From NCBI GenBank assembly GCA_965238025.1, contig OZ250162.1:3348001-3412000 (forward strand): a DNA stretch of 64,000 bases. The letters run 5' to 3'. Position numbers and translations under genes: made by a program. Below the pieces are notes generated by a model. The model had not been told where the DNA came from. It saw nothing but the letters and a program-made list of their open reading frames with translations, and made no database searches. Source of the DNA: Pelagihabitans sp965238025. Lineage in GTDB: Bacteria > Bacteroidota > Bacteroidia > Flavobacteriales > Flavobacteriaceae. Position 1 is the first letter of the stretch. Each line of letters begins with the position of its first letter. This document shows positions 53,900 to 62,505 of the stretch, piece by piece.

Positions 53900-53930
53900 T
53901 TGTTTTATTAACTATATCGGACTAGTTTTA
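53900..53930 (+). promoter_or_regulatory. candidate promoter of the methionine gamma-lyase gene
   Basis: TTG at 53900-53902 and TAGTTTTA at 53923-53930 are 20 bases apart. This fits the Bacteroidota -33 (TTTG) and -7 (TAnnTTTG) spacing, with one mismatch in the -7 box. The start codon is 23 bases further on. Confidence 0.35.
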
Positions 53931-53952
53931 ATGTCTAAAACACCATATAATC

Positions 53953-55173
53953 ATGAGCAATACTTCAGCCAACCAATTACAAGATCTTCAATACTTCGGG
54001 GAATTTGGAGGTGTTAATCCCTCCATATCGGACTCCTCTACATACACATTTCTTTCGGCCAAGACCATGTTCGACACCTTTGAAGGAAACACGGAGGGTT
54101 GTTATCTCTACACCCGGCATTCATCCCCCTCAAATCTTTACCTAGGAGAGGCCCTAGCGGCTTTGGAAGGCACCGAAACAGCCAATGTTTATGCCAGTGG
54201 CATGGGAGCCATCAGCTCTGTAATCATGCAACTTTGCGATACGGGTGATCATATTGTGAGTAGTAGGACCATTTATGGGGGCACCTATGCTTTCATGAAG
54301 AACTTTTTAAGAAAATTTAATATCAGTACAGCCTTTATAGATATTACGGCTATCGAAATGGTCGAGAAATCGATTACCCCTAAAACCAAAATGATCTATT
54401 GCGAATCTGTAAGTAATCCGCTTCTGGAGGTAGCCGATATCAAGTCCCTTGCCCAGCTTGCTAAAAAATACGGCATTCCGTTGGTGGTCGATAATACCTT
54501 TTCGCCCTTATCCATCAAACCCTACGAGTTAGGCGCCGATATTATCATCCACAGCCTGACCAAGTTTATTAACGGAACTAGTGATTGTGTGGCGGGTGCG
54601 GTATGTGGGACTACCGATTTTTGCCTAAGTCTAAAGGATGTCAACAATGGCTCAGGAATGCTTTTAGGCAGTACGTTAGATGGTCTGAGAGCCGCATCCA
54701 TCCTAAAAAATATGCGCACACTTCACATTCGAATGCAAAAACACAGTAAAAATGCCCTGTTCTTAGCACAAAAGTTTGAAGCTGACGGTTTTCGCATTGT
54801 TTATCCTGGGTTAATGTCGCATTCCGGGTATAAAACCATGAAAAATCAAATGAATCCCGAATATGGGTTTGGAGGACTCATGACCATGGATGTAGGGTCT
54901 TTGGAAAATGCAAATGCCCTGATGGAGCTGATGCAAACCGAAAAATTGGGTTATCTAGCGGTTAGTCTAGGCTTCTACAAAACCCTCTTCAGCGCTCCGG
55001 GCACTTCTACTTCTTCTGAAATTCCCATGGAAGAACAGCTGGAAATGGGCTTGTCAAACGGACTCATAAGATTCTCAATAGGTCTGGACAATGACATCGA
55101 GCGTACTTACCAAATGATGACGGATTGCATGAGGCGTTTAGGCATAAAGGCCAAACAACCAGTTTCTGTTTAG
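53953..55173 (+). CDS. methionine gamma-lyase-type PLP enzyme
   Basis: A 406-residue Cys/Met metabolism PLP enzyme. The fold I marks are YLYTRHSSPSNLYLGEALAA, ALEGTETANVYASGMGAISS, IYCESVSNPLLEVADI, and the PLP Lys in HSLTKFINGTSDCVAG. The overall length and the tyrosine near the active site fit methionine gamma-lyase, which splits methionine to 2-oxobutyrate, ammonia and methanethiol, but cystathionine lyases look similar. It is transcribed away from an Lrp regulator and followed by NhaC, whose start lies 68 bases after its stop. An amino-acid-catabolism module is inferred. Confidence 0.78.
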   Translation: MSNTSANQLQDLQYFGEFGGVNPSISDSSTYTFLSAKTMFDTFEGNTEGCYLYTRHSSPSNLYLGEALAALEGTETANVYASGMGAISSVIMQLCDTGDHIVSSRTIYGGTYAFMKNFLRKFNISTAFIDITAIEMVEKSITPKTKMIYCESVSNPLLEVADIKSLAQLAKKYGIPLVVDNTFSPLSIKPYELGADIIIHSLTKFINGTSDCVAGAVCGTTDFCLSLKDVNNGSGMLLGSTLDGLRAASILKNMRTLHIRMQKHSKNALFLAQKFEADGFRIVYPGLMSHSGYKTMKNQMNPEYGFGGLMTMDVGSLENANALMELMQTEKLGYLAVSLGFYKTLFSAPGTSTSSEIPMEEQLEMGLSNGLIRFSIGLDNDIERTYQMMTDCMRRLGIKAKQPVSV

Positions 55174-55241
55174 TCCTACAAACCGAGGCTTGCACAGTCC
55201 TCCCCAAAATCGTAATATTAGGGACAGCAAACCAGCACAAA

Positions 55242-56705
55242 ATGCAAAACGAAGAATACAGCGAGTACCGGGAAGACGAGAATATTGTTGACAACAAAGA
55301 GTTGAATATTTGGGAAGCATTGATTCCCGTAGTCTTACTGATGATGATGCTTGCCTACAATATTTTTGTGAAGGATGGTGAGGTTTTCGGGGAATATTCC
55401 AATCAAATAATACTTGTACTTGGCGGGGTCATTGCAGCAATTGTCGGCTTTTTCAATAAGGTCACTATTCAAACCATGATTACAGAAATCTGGGAAAACC
55501 TACGAAGTGTTTTTATCCCTATTATGATATTGTTGTTGGTCGGGGCCTTGGCCGGGACCTGGTTGGTAAGCGGAATCATCCCGGCTATGGTATACTATGG
55601 TCTTCAGGTATTGAGTCCTTCTATATTTCTTCCGGCATCGGTCATAATAGCGGCCATCATTTCTATTGCCACCGGGAGTTCCTGGACGACCTCTGCAACC
55701 GTGGGTATCGCCTTGGTAGGGATAGGCGCGGCGCTCGGAATACCGGCTGGGATGATTGCCGGGGCAGTAATCTCCGGAGGTTATTTTGGGGATAAAATGT
55801 CTCCATTAAGTGATACTACCAATTTGGCACCCGCAATGGCAGGTACCGATTTGTTTACCCACATTCGATATATGGCCTTTACGACCGTACCCTCTATTAT
55901 AATCACACTTATTGCATTTGCCATTCTTACAACGACTATCGACACAACGGGTTCGGCCGATATTGATAATCTTTTAGCCAGCATTTCCAATACATTTAAT
56001 ATAACACCCTATTTATTTATCGTTCCGGGGGTCGTCATAGCTTTGATTTTATTTAAAACAAAGCCATTAATCGCCCTAGGGGTCGGTGTAGCACTGGCTG
56101 CGGTTTTTGCCCTGTTTTTCCAAGGCGATATACTTAATGCCCTTTCCGACTCTGATGCCACGGCTTTGCTAAGTTCTGTATTTACCGATACCGCTATTGA
56201 AACAGATAATGCCCAATTGAACGATTTGTTTAGCTCTGGGGGCATGAAGGGAATGCTCTGGACCATATACCTAATCATTTGCGCGATGGTCTTTGGTGGT
56301 GTAATGGATGCAATCGGTGCCTTATCTAGGATCACTAAGGCATTGCTTTCCGTTGCGACATCGGTATTTGGGCTGTTTGCAAGCACGGTCGTTAGTTGTT
56401 TGGGGCTGAACGTAATTGCCAGCGACCAATATTTGGCCATAGTTATTCCGGGTAAAATGTTTAAAAAAGCCTATGAAGATAAAGGCCTTGCGCCAGAGAA
56501 CCTTAGTAGAACCTTAGAAGATTCAGGAACGGTAACCTCGGTTTTGATTCCTTGGAATACCTGTGGGGCCTATCAGTCTGGGGTGCTTGGTGTAGGCGTG
56601 GCCGAATATTTTGTATATGCTATATTTAACTGGTTGAGTCCGTTTATGACCTTGCTCTTTGCCGGCTTGAACATAAAAATCAGGGCCTTGGCAAGTTCTA
56701 AGTAA
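55242..56705 (+). CDS. NhaC-type Na+/H+ antiporter
   Basis: A 487-residue membrane transporter of the NhaC family with about 11-12 membrane segments. The ATG giving MQNEEYSEYRED is the start; an upstream in-frame ATG lies inside the lyase gene. Marks include ATGSSWTTSATVGIALVGIG and GDKMSPLSDTTNLAPAMAGT, typical of NhaC and its tyrosine or malate-lactate antiporter relatives. Being next to the lyase, it may export a product or support ion balance during amino acid breakdown. The segment VIPWNTCGAYQSGVLG is the conserved late motif. No terminator was found after it. Confidence 0.85.
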   Translation: MQNEEYSEYREDENIVDNKELNIWEALIPVVLLMMMLAYNIFVKDGEVFGEYSNQIILVLGGVIAAIVGFFNKVTIQTMITEIWENLRSVFIPIMILLLVGALAGTWLVSGIIPAMVYYGLQVLSPSIFLPASVIIAAIISIATGSSWTTSATVGIALVGIGAALGIPAGMIAGAVISGGYFGDKMSPLSDTTNLAPAMAGTDLFTHIRYMAFTTVPSIIITLIAFAILTTTIDTTGSADIDNLLASISNTFNITPYLFIVPGVVIALILFKTKPLIALGVGVALAAVFALFFQGDILNALSDSDATALLSSVFTDTAIETDNAQLNDLFSSGGMKGMLWTIYLIICAMVFGGVMDAIGALSRITKALLSVATSVFGLFASTVVSCLGLNVIASDQYLAIVIPGKMFKKAYEDKGLAPENLSRTLEDSGTVTSVLIPWNTCGAYQSGVLGVGVAEYFVYAIFNWLSPFMTLLFAGLNIKIRALASSK

Positions 56706-56775
56706 ACTACCTCGGGGCAAGCCCAGGGGACATTCGTACGAACACAAATTTTAAATTTCGAGGTCCGACCGGCAC

Positions 56776-56807
56776 GCCCGCCTGAACACATTCGGGCAGG
56801 GGCGGGC
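56776..56807. repeat. GC-rich palindrome related to the REP inner unit
   Basis: GCCCGCC and GGCGGGC arms enclose TGAACACATTCGGGCAGG. The TGAA....TTCGGGCA core recurs in the element at 5195-5218 (TGAAGTCGTTCGGGCA). It lies between nhaC and tpx. Confidence 0.55.
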
Positions 56808-56899
56808 AAGCCACGGAGCATTCTAAGCTCGATTATCGAGTAAAATAGCGGGGTAAACCCTATTTATTTTTTAATTTCACGGTTCATAAAAACAATAAC

Positions 56900-57406
56900 A
56901 TGGCAAAAGTAACTTTAAAGGGCAATCCCCTGAATACTATAGGCGAACTTCCTAGCACAGGAAATAACGCTCCAAATTTTAATCTCACCAAAGTTGATCT
57001 TTCCAGTGCGACACTTTCCGATTACGCTGGTAAGAAATTGGTATTGAACATTTTCCCTAGTGTTGATACGGGTACCTGTGCACAATCGGTGCGGGAATTC
57101 AACAAACAAGCTTCGGGATTCAATAATACGGCCGTACTGTGTATTTCTAAAGACCTTCCGTTTGCACAGGCACGTTTTTGTGGAGCCGAAGGCATTGAAA
57201 ATGTAGAAATGTTATCCGACTTCAGGGATGGTAATTTTGGGAAGGCATACGAATTGGAATTTAGTAATGGACCATTAGCGCCCCTTTTATCAAGGGCAAT
57301 AGTGATTGTAGACGAGCAAGGTATGGTAACGTATACCGAGCAAGTTCCCGAAACCGTTGACGAGCCAAATTACGAGGCCGCAATTGCAGCACTGACCCAT
57401 GGCTAA
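56900..57406 (+). CDS. tpx: thiol peroxidase Tpx
   Basis: A 168-residue peroxiredoxin of the Tpx class. The peroxidatic Cys is in VDTGTCAQSVREFN (about residue 60) and the resolving Cys in ARFCGAEGIENV (about 94), the typical Tpx spacing. It reduces peroxides using thioredoxin. It overlaps dgkA by 8 bases and heads the conserved tpx-dgkA-ftsK-lolA-lptG-ribB run. Cytoplasmic, no signal peptide. A weak TAATTTCA box lies before the start. Confidence 0.93.
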   Translation: MAKVTLKGNPLNTIGELPSTGNNAPNFNLTKVDLSSATLSDYAGKKLVLNIFPSVDTGTCAQSVREFNKQASGFNNTAVLCISKDLPFAQARFCGAEGIENVEMLSDFRDGNFGKAYELEFSNGPLAPLLSRAIVIVDEQGMVTYTEQVPETVDEPNYEAAIAALTHG

Positions 57407-57764
57407 GGAGTCGTTCATAAAAAACAGGATAAAGGGTATCGGCTTCGCATTGCGCGGGGCCGCTCTTTTAATACGTACCGAGGCCAGCATAAAAATACAG
57501 GTATTTATAGCCATAGTAGTAACCGCAGCGGGGTTTTATTTCAATATATCGAATACCGAATGGATACTACAAATTTTTGCCATAGCGCTGGTAATGGGAA
57601 TAGAAGGTTTAAATACGGCAGTCGAAAAACTATGCGACTATATACAACCTGAATTCGACCAAAAAATAGGCTTTATCAAAGATATTTCGGCCGGTGCGGT
57701 AATGATCGTTTCCATAGGTGCTAGCATTATTGGTTTAATCATATACCTTCCAAAGTTTTTTTAA
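57399..57764 (+). CDS. dgkA: diacylglycerol kinase family protein DgkA
   Basis: A 121-residue membrane protein with three membrane segments. The family motif with the catalytic Glu is GIEGLNTAVEKLCDYI (about 73-88), and the first amphipathic helix begins KGIGFALRGAALLIRTEASI. It may phosphorylate diacylglycerol or, as in Gram-positive relatives, undecaprenol. Its start lies inside the tpx coding region in another frame, indicating translational coupling. Confidence 0.88.
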   Translation: MAKESFIKNRIKGIGFALRGAALLIRTEASIKIQVFIAIVVTAAGFYFNISNTEWILQIFAIALVMGIEGLNTAVEKLCDYIQPEFDQKIGFIKDISAGAVMIVSIGASIIGLIIYLPKFF

Positions 57765-57777
57765 ACGCCTTCTATGC

Positions 57778-57785
57778 TAAATTTG
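57778..57785 (+). promoter_or_regulatory. -7 element TAAATTTG before ftsK
   Basis: A perfect TAnnTTTG match 28 bases before the ftsK ATG, immediately after dgkA. The -33 area has only a T-run. It suggests ftsK can be transcribed independently of tpx-dgkA. Confidence 0.45.
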
Positions 57786-57813
57786 TACTTTTGATACTTG
57801 AACTTAACTGTTG

Positions 57814-60195
57814 ATGGCAAAGAAGGTTAAAAAGAAAAAGGCAACTACCACCAAAAAGCCTAGTTCTTATAAGATGTCCAAACAAAATAAAATTATACTG
57901 GGAAGCCTTTTAATGCTTTTCAGCATTGCCCTGTTCTTTTCTTTTATCTCTTTTTATTTTACATGGCAAGATGACCAAAGCCTTCTTACCGAGTTCAAGG
58001 TGCGCAACGCCTCCGCCGAAAATCTATTGAATAAATTTGGTGCTGCCGTAAGTCATTTTTTTATGTATAAAGGTTTTGGTTTGGCGTCCTTGATCATTCC
58101 TGGCCTGTTATTTATGAGTGGCCTGTATCGCTTTCTGAGCATGCCAGCAAAAGGATTGATCAAAAAGTATATTTGGGGGCTAATTTTTATGATTTGGATT
58201 TCAGTTGCCCTGGGCTTTTTTGCCGCCACAAAACCCTTATTGGGCGGGCTTGTGGGCCATGAAATCAGTGATTTTCTTCAGGACTATGCCGGTAAAATTG
58301 GTGTATTCCTATTGCTTTTGTTTGGCTTGGTCTTTATTCTGGTACGCTTTTTCAAGTTTACTCCGGACGGGCTTTTTGATTATTATAAAGAAAAGAGGGC
58401 CACCTTGGCGTCTAAACCCAAAAAAGAAACCTCTTTTTCTGAAAATGGAGATACTTCCCTTGAGGTACGGTTGGAAGAAGAAACCCCAGTAATTATAGAT
58501 ACCTACACCCATAAAGAACATATTCCTGTTTTAGAGAAAGACCCCGCTAAGGATGAAATTTTGGAAATAAACAAACCTGTGGCCGATGAGGAGTCCGTCG
58601 AGAATCTAAAGATGGAAGTGGAGCAAATTGTGGAGGAAAAGGAGGAAAAAGACAATATCGCGGCCAAGCTCGTTGAAGATTTTGGGGAATTCGACCCAAC
58701 GCTGGAATTAGCGAATTATAAGTTTCCACATATTGAACTATTGGACCAACATGGTGCTACCGGAGGGATTACGATCAATCAGGAAGAGCTGGAAGAAAAC
58801 AAGAACAAAATTGTTACCACGCTCAAAAATTATAAAATCGGAATCGCTCAGATAAAAGCGACCATAGGGCCAACCGTAACCCTTTATGAAATTGTGCCCG
58901 AAGCTGGGGTACGTATTTCAAAGATTAAAAACTTAGAGGATGATATTGCGCTTTCCCTTGCCGCGCTGGGCATTCGTATAATTGCCCCGATTCCGGGAAA
59001 GGGTACTATTGGTATTGAAGTGCCGAACAAGAACTCAACTATTGTTTCTATGCGCTCCGTAATTGCGTCTACCAAATTTCAAAAAGCTGAAATGCAACTA
59101 CCCATTGCTTTTGGCAAGACCATTAGCAACGAAACCTTTGTAGTAGACCTGGCAAAAATGCCCCACCTACTAATGGCCGGGGCAACAGGGCAGGGTAAAT
59201 CCGTTGGGTTGAATGCGGTGTTGACCTCCCTCCTTTACAAAAAACACCCAGCAGAGGTAAAGTTCGTGTTGATCGATCCAAAAAAAGTGGAACTCACCCT
59301 CTTCAATAAAATAGAACGGCATTATTTGGCCAAACTGCCTGACTCTGAAGATGCCATTATTACGGACAACACTAAGGTTATCCATACCTTAAATTCGCTC
59401 TGTATTGAGATGGATAATCGTTATGAGTTGTTAAAGCTTGCCATGGTTCGTAATATCAAGGAATACAATGTAAAATTTAAGGCACGTAAGTTGAATCCGA
59501 ACGACGGCCATAAATTTTTGCCTTATATCGTTTTGGTCATCGATGAATTTGCTGATTTGATTATGACCGCTGGTAAGGAGGTTGAAACACCAATTGCCCG
59601 CTTGGCCCAATTGGCGAGGGCAATAGGGATACATTTGATCATTGCTACCCAGCGACCATCGGTGAATGTGATAACGGGTATCATTAAGGCCAACTTCCCC
59701 GCCCGAATTGCATTTCGTGTTACCTCCAAAATAGATTCCAGAACGATATTAGATGCACAGGGCGCCGATCAGCTAATCGGTCGTGGCGATATGCTCTATA
59801 CCCAGGGCAATGATGTAACCAGAATACAATGTGCTTTTGTGGATACCCCGGAAGTAGAAAAAATAACGGATTATATCGGGTCGCAAAGGGCTTATCCCGA
59901 GGCATATGAACTACCGGAATATGTAGGGGAAGAATCTGGCACAAGTATTGATTATAACATATCTGATCGGGATGCGATGTTTAGGCAGGCAGCGGAAGTA
60001 ATCGTAACTGCCCAACAAGGATCGGCATCTTTGATACAGCGGAAATTGAAATTAGGGTACAACCGCGCCGGAAGAATCGTGGATCAGCTCGAAGCTGCCG
60101 GAATTGTAGGCCCTTTTGAAGGAAGTAAGGCAAGACAGGTACTCGTACCGGATTTAACAAGCTTGGATTTATTATTGCAAAACGAAACAAATTAA
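57814..60195 (+). CDS. ftsK: DNA translocase FtsK
   Basis: A 793-residue FtsK/SpoIIIE protein. Four membrane segments (about 30-180) anchor it at the septum. An acidic linker (about 195-290) leads to the alpha domain, then the beta motor with Walker A GATGQGKSVGLN (about 452) and Walker B IVLVIDEFADLI, and a C-terminal winged-helix gamma domain (QAAEVIVTAQQGSASLIQRK) that reads orienting sequences. It moves chromosome termini through the septum and activates XerCD. The ATG directly after an in-frame TTG gives the Lys-rich N terminus MAKKVKKKK. Confidence 0.95.
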   Translation: MAKKVKKKKATTTKKPSSYKMSKQNKIILGSLLMLFSIALFFSFISFYFTWQDDQSLLTEFKVRNASAENLLNKFGAAVSHFFMYKGFGLASLIIPGLLFMSGLYRFLSMPAKGLIKKYIWGLIFMIWISVALGFFAATKPLLGGLVGHEISDFLQDYAGKIGVFLLLLFGLVFILVRFFKFTPDGLFDYYKEKRATLASKPKKETSFSENGDTSLEVRLEEETPVIIDTYTHKEHIPVLEKDPAKDEILEINKPVADEESVENLKMEVEQIVEEKEEKDNIAAKLVEDFGEFDPTLELANYKFPHIELLDQHGATGGITINQEELEENKNKIVTTLKNYKIGIAQIKATIGPTVTLYEIVPEAGVRISKIKNLEDDIALSLAALGIRIIAPIPGKGTIGIEVPNKNSTIVSMRSVIASTKFQKAEMQLPIAFGKTISNETFVVDLAKMPHLLMAGATGQGKSVGLNAVLTSLLYKKHPAEVKFVLIDPKKVELTLFNKIERHYLAKLPDSEDAIITDNTKVIHTLNSLCIEMDNRYELLKLAMVRNIKEYNVKFKARKLNPNDGHKFLPYIVLVIDEFADLIMTAGKEVETPIARLAQLARAIGIHLIIATQRPSVNVITGIIKANFPARIAFRVTSKIDSRTILDAQGADQLIGRGDMLYTQGNDVTRIQCAFVDTPEVEKITDYIGSQRAYPEAYELPEYVGEESGTSIDYNISDRDAMFRQAAEVIVTAQQGSASLIQRKLKLGYNRAGRIVDQLEAAGIVGPFEGSKARQVLVPDLTSLDLLLQNETN

Positions 60196-60270
60196 AAAAG
60201 AAATGGACCCCTACTGCGCAGCTGGCCAAATTCAGACAACACAGACGGGAACAAACCTAAAAACAATCAT

Positions 60271-60915
60271 ATGAAACGAATTCTTATTTTATTCATAGCA
60301 TTATCGACCTCATTAACCTCTTTTGCCCAAAACGACCCCAAGGCAAAAGCCATATTGGACGAGGTATATAACAAGGTACTGGCGTACGATAATATCTATG
60401 TTGACTTTAAATATGTACTTAATAATGGTGAAGCCAATATTAATCAGGAGACCCGTGGTGAAGTAACCATGAAAGGCGACAAATACCTTGGCAACCTTTT
60501 TGGAGCGAAGCAGTTGTTCGATGGCGCTAAGGTTTATACGATAGTTCCCGAAAATGAAGAGGTAACCATCGAGGACAAGACCACTGATGATAATGATGTT
60601 TCACCAACAAGCCTTCTCACCTTTTACAGAAAAGGCCATACCTATAAAATGGATATCTTACAGAATGTACAAGGACGTAAAATCCAGTATGTAAAACTTA
60701 CGCCCATGGATACGAATTCTGAAATCAAATCAAGATTATTGGGAATCGATGCTGAGACAAAACATATTTACAAGCTTATAGAGACTGGTAAAAATGGTAC
60801 AACCACAACGATTACTGTTAATTCTTTTAAAACAGATCAGGCATTACCAGAAACCTTATTTACCTTTGATGAGCAGAAGTACGAAAATGATGGGTACTAT
60901 ATCATAAGAAACTAA
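60271..60915 (+). CDS. lolA: LolA outer membrane lipoprotein carrier
   Basis: A 214-residue exported protein with a signal peptide (MKRILILFIALSTSLTSFAQ). The mature domain starts DPKAKAILDEVYNKVLAYDN, with strands IYVDFKYVLNN, GEVTMKGDKYLGN and KVYTIVPENEE, as in LolA. It shuttles lipoproteins across the periplasm. It lies between ftsK and the LptG-like gene, as seen in other Flavobacteriaceae. No terminator separates it from the next gene, which starts six bases after its stop. Confidence 0.85.
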   Translation: MKRILILFIALSTSLTSFAQNDPKAKAILDEVYNKVLAYDNIYVDFKYVLNNGEANINQETRGEVTMKGDKYLGNLFGAKQLFDGAKVYTIVPENEEVTIEDKTTDDNDVSPTSLLTFYRKGHTYKMDILQNVQGRKIQYVKLTPMDTNSEIKSRLLGIDAETKHIYKLIETGKNGTTTTITVNSFKTDQALPETLFTFDEQKYENDGYYIIRN

Positions 60916-60921
60916 ATATCC

Positions 60922-62505
60922 GTGCGATTACTAGACCGGTATATTCTATCGAGGTTTTTATTCAATTTTTTCAGCTCGTTTGTCATATTGATGTTCATCT
61001 TCATATTTCAGACGATTTGGCTTTTTATAGATGACCTTGCCGGTAAAGGGCTTGATATCATCATCATAGGGAAGTTTCTTTTTTACCTGATGCCCAACCT
61101 TACTGAAAAAGTACTCCCCTTAACTGTATTACTCTCCTCTATCCTTACGTTCGGGACCTTTGCTGAGAACTATGAATTTGCCGCGATGAAGGCTTCCGGT
61201 ATTTCGCTGCAGCGAGCGATGGCAAGTCTGATTATTTTTGTAATTTTTCTGGGTGGAGTCACCTTTTATTTTGCAAATAGTGTCATACCGGCCTCCGAGC
61301 AGAAAATCTACAACATGCGAAAGAATATTGCTAAAGTAAAACCGGCCGCGGCAATCGAGGAAGGGGTTTTTAGTGATTTTGAGGGAATGAGTATCAAGGT
61401 AGCCGATAAGTTTGGGGAAAAAGATCGCTTTTTAAAAAATGTCATTATCCATAAAAAAACGGCTTCAAATGTCAATAACGTGGTAATAAAGGCCAAAAGC
61501 GGTGAATTATTAAGTAGCGAAAATTCCGATGTAATTCAGTTGGTACTAAAAGAGGGGCATTACTATGAAGATGTAGAAACGCGGAAAAGTGCCGACAAGC
61601 GGAAATTCCCTTTTGCCAGAGCAAATTTTGATGTGTATCGAATTAATATTGAGATTCCGGACCTACCACAAGACCTTGAAGCAGAAGGTGATATAAGCAC
61701 CTATAAAATGAAAAACGTTTCCCGCTTAAATCAGGATATTGATTCCTTGTACAAGGATAATCTTAGGATTGTGGAGGCATTTTCAAAAAACATCATCAAC
61801 CGGAATGGTGGTTTCATTGCAATTCCTAAAAAAGACAAAAAAACATTGGAAGCCAGGTTGCAGCTTAAAAAAAACTCAGCAGCGATACAAAGTGCAATGG
61901 AAAATAAAGCTCCTAGGAACAAGGACACACTTTCTACCATGGCATCCAAAGAAAAAAACCTGCCACTGCCAGAAAAAGACCTAGCTATCGAAAGGCAAGA
62001 AACCTTTGCGAACTCGAATAATGTACTCGATTTACTCCAAGAATGGCAAAGAGTGCAGGTCATGAATTCGGCAAAGACTTCTGTTTCCAATATTCTGAAC
62101 ACGGTTAAGGGAAAAAAGGACGAATTGCAAAAGCGTTATAAGATTTACAACTTACATATTTTATCGCTTCACAAAAAATATGCCTTGGCACTTTCCTGTA
62201 TCATACTCTTTTTTGTCGGTGCCCCGCTTGGAGCTATTATCCGTAAAGGAGGGGTAGGTTTACCTATGGTCATTGCAATAATATTGTTCTTGGTATATTA
62301 TTTTGTTGGGGTTTTTGGAACGAACTATGCAAAAGAAGGGAACATTCATCCTATTTTGGGAGCATGGGTTTCTACCATGATTATGCTACCTTTAGGCATA
62401 TTTTTAACCAGAAGGGCCACCGCCGACAAAGGAGGAATGAATTTCTCAAGCTTAATAGAGCGCATTACAGGCCTGTTTAAGAAAAAACAAGTTGCTGGAA
62501 CATGA
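60922..62505 (+). CDS. LptF/LptG-family permease
   Basis: A 527-residue permease of the LPS-export ABC transporter. It has three membrane segments at the N terminus (LSRFLFNFFSSFVILMFIFI, then about 55-80 and 100-120), a periplasmic domain of about 260 residues, and three more at the C terminus (LALSCIILFFVGAPLGAIIR). It works with LptB, LptC and the partner permease, which are elsewhere. It starts with GTG. Family features KASGISLQRAM and PAAAIEEGVFSDF are present. The stop overlaps the ribB start as ATGA. The periplasmic domain carries a long Lys-rich insert (about 300-390). Confidence 0.85.
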   Translation: MRLLDRYILSRFLFNFFSSFVILMFIFIFQTIWLFIDDLAGKGLDIIIIGKFLFYLMPNLTEKVLPLTVLLSSILTFGTFAENYEFAAMKASGISLQRAMASLIIFVIFLGGVTFYFANSVIPASEQKIYNMRKNIAKVKPAAAIEEGVFSDFEGMSIKVADKFGEKDRFLKNVIIHKKTASNVNNVVIKAKSGELLSSENSDVIQLVLKEGHYYEDVETRKSADKRKFPFARANFDVYRINIEIPDLPQDLEAEGDISTYKMKNVSRLNQDIDSLYKDNLRIVEAFSKNIINRNGGFIAIPKKDKKTLEARLQLKKNSAAIQSAMENKAPRNKDTLSTMASKEKNLPLPEKDLAIERQETFANSNNVLDLLQEWQRVQVMNSAKTSVSNILNTVKGKKDELQKRYKIYNLHILSLHKKYALALSCIILFFVGAPLGAIIRKGGVGLPMVIAIILFLVYYFVGVFGTNYAKEGNIHPILGAWVSTMIMLPLGIFLTRRATADKGGMNFSSLIERITGLFKKKQVAGT

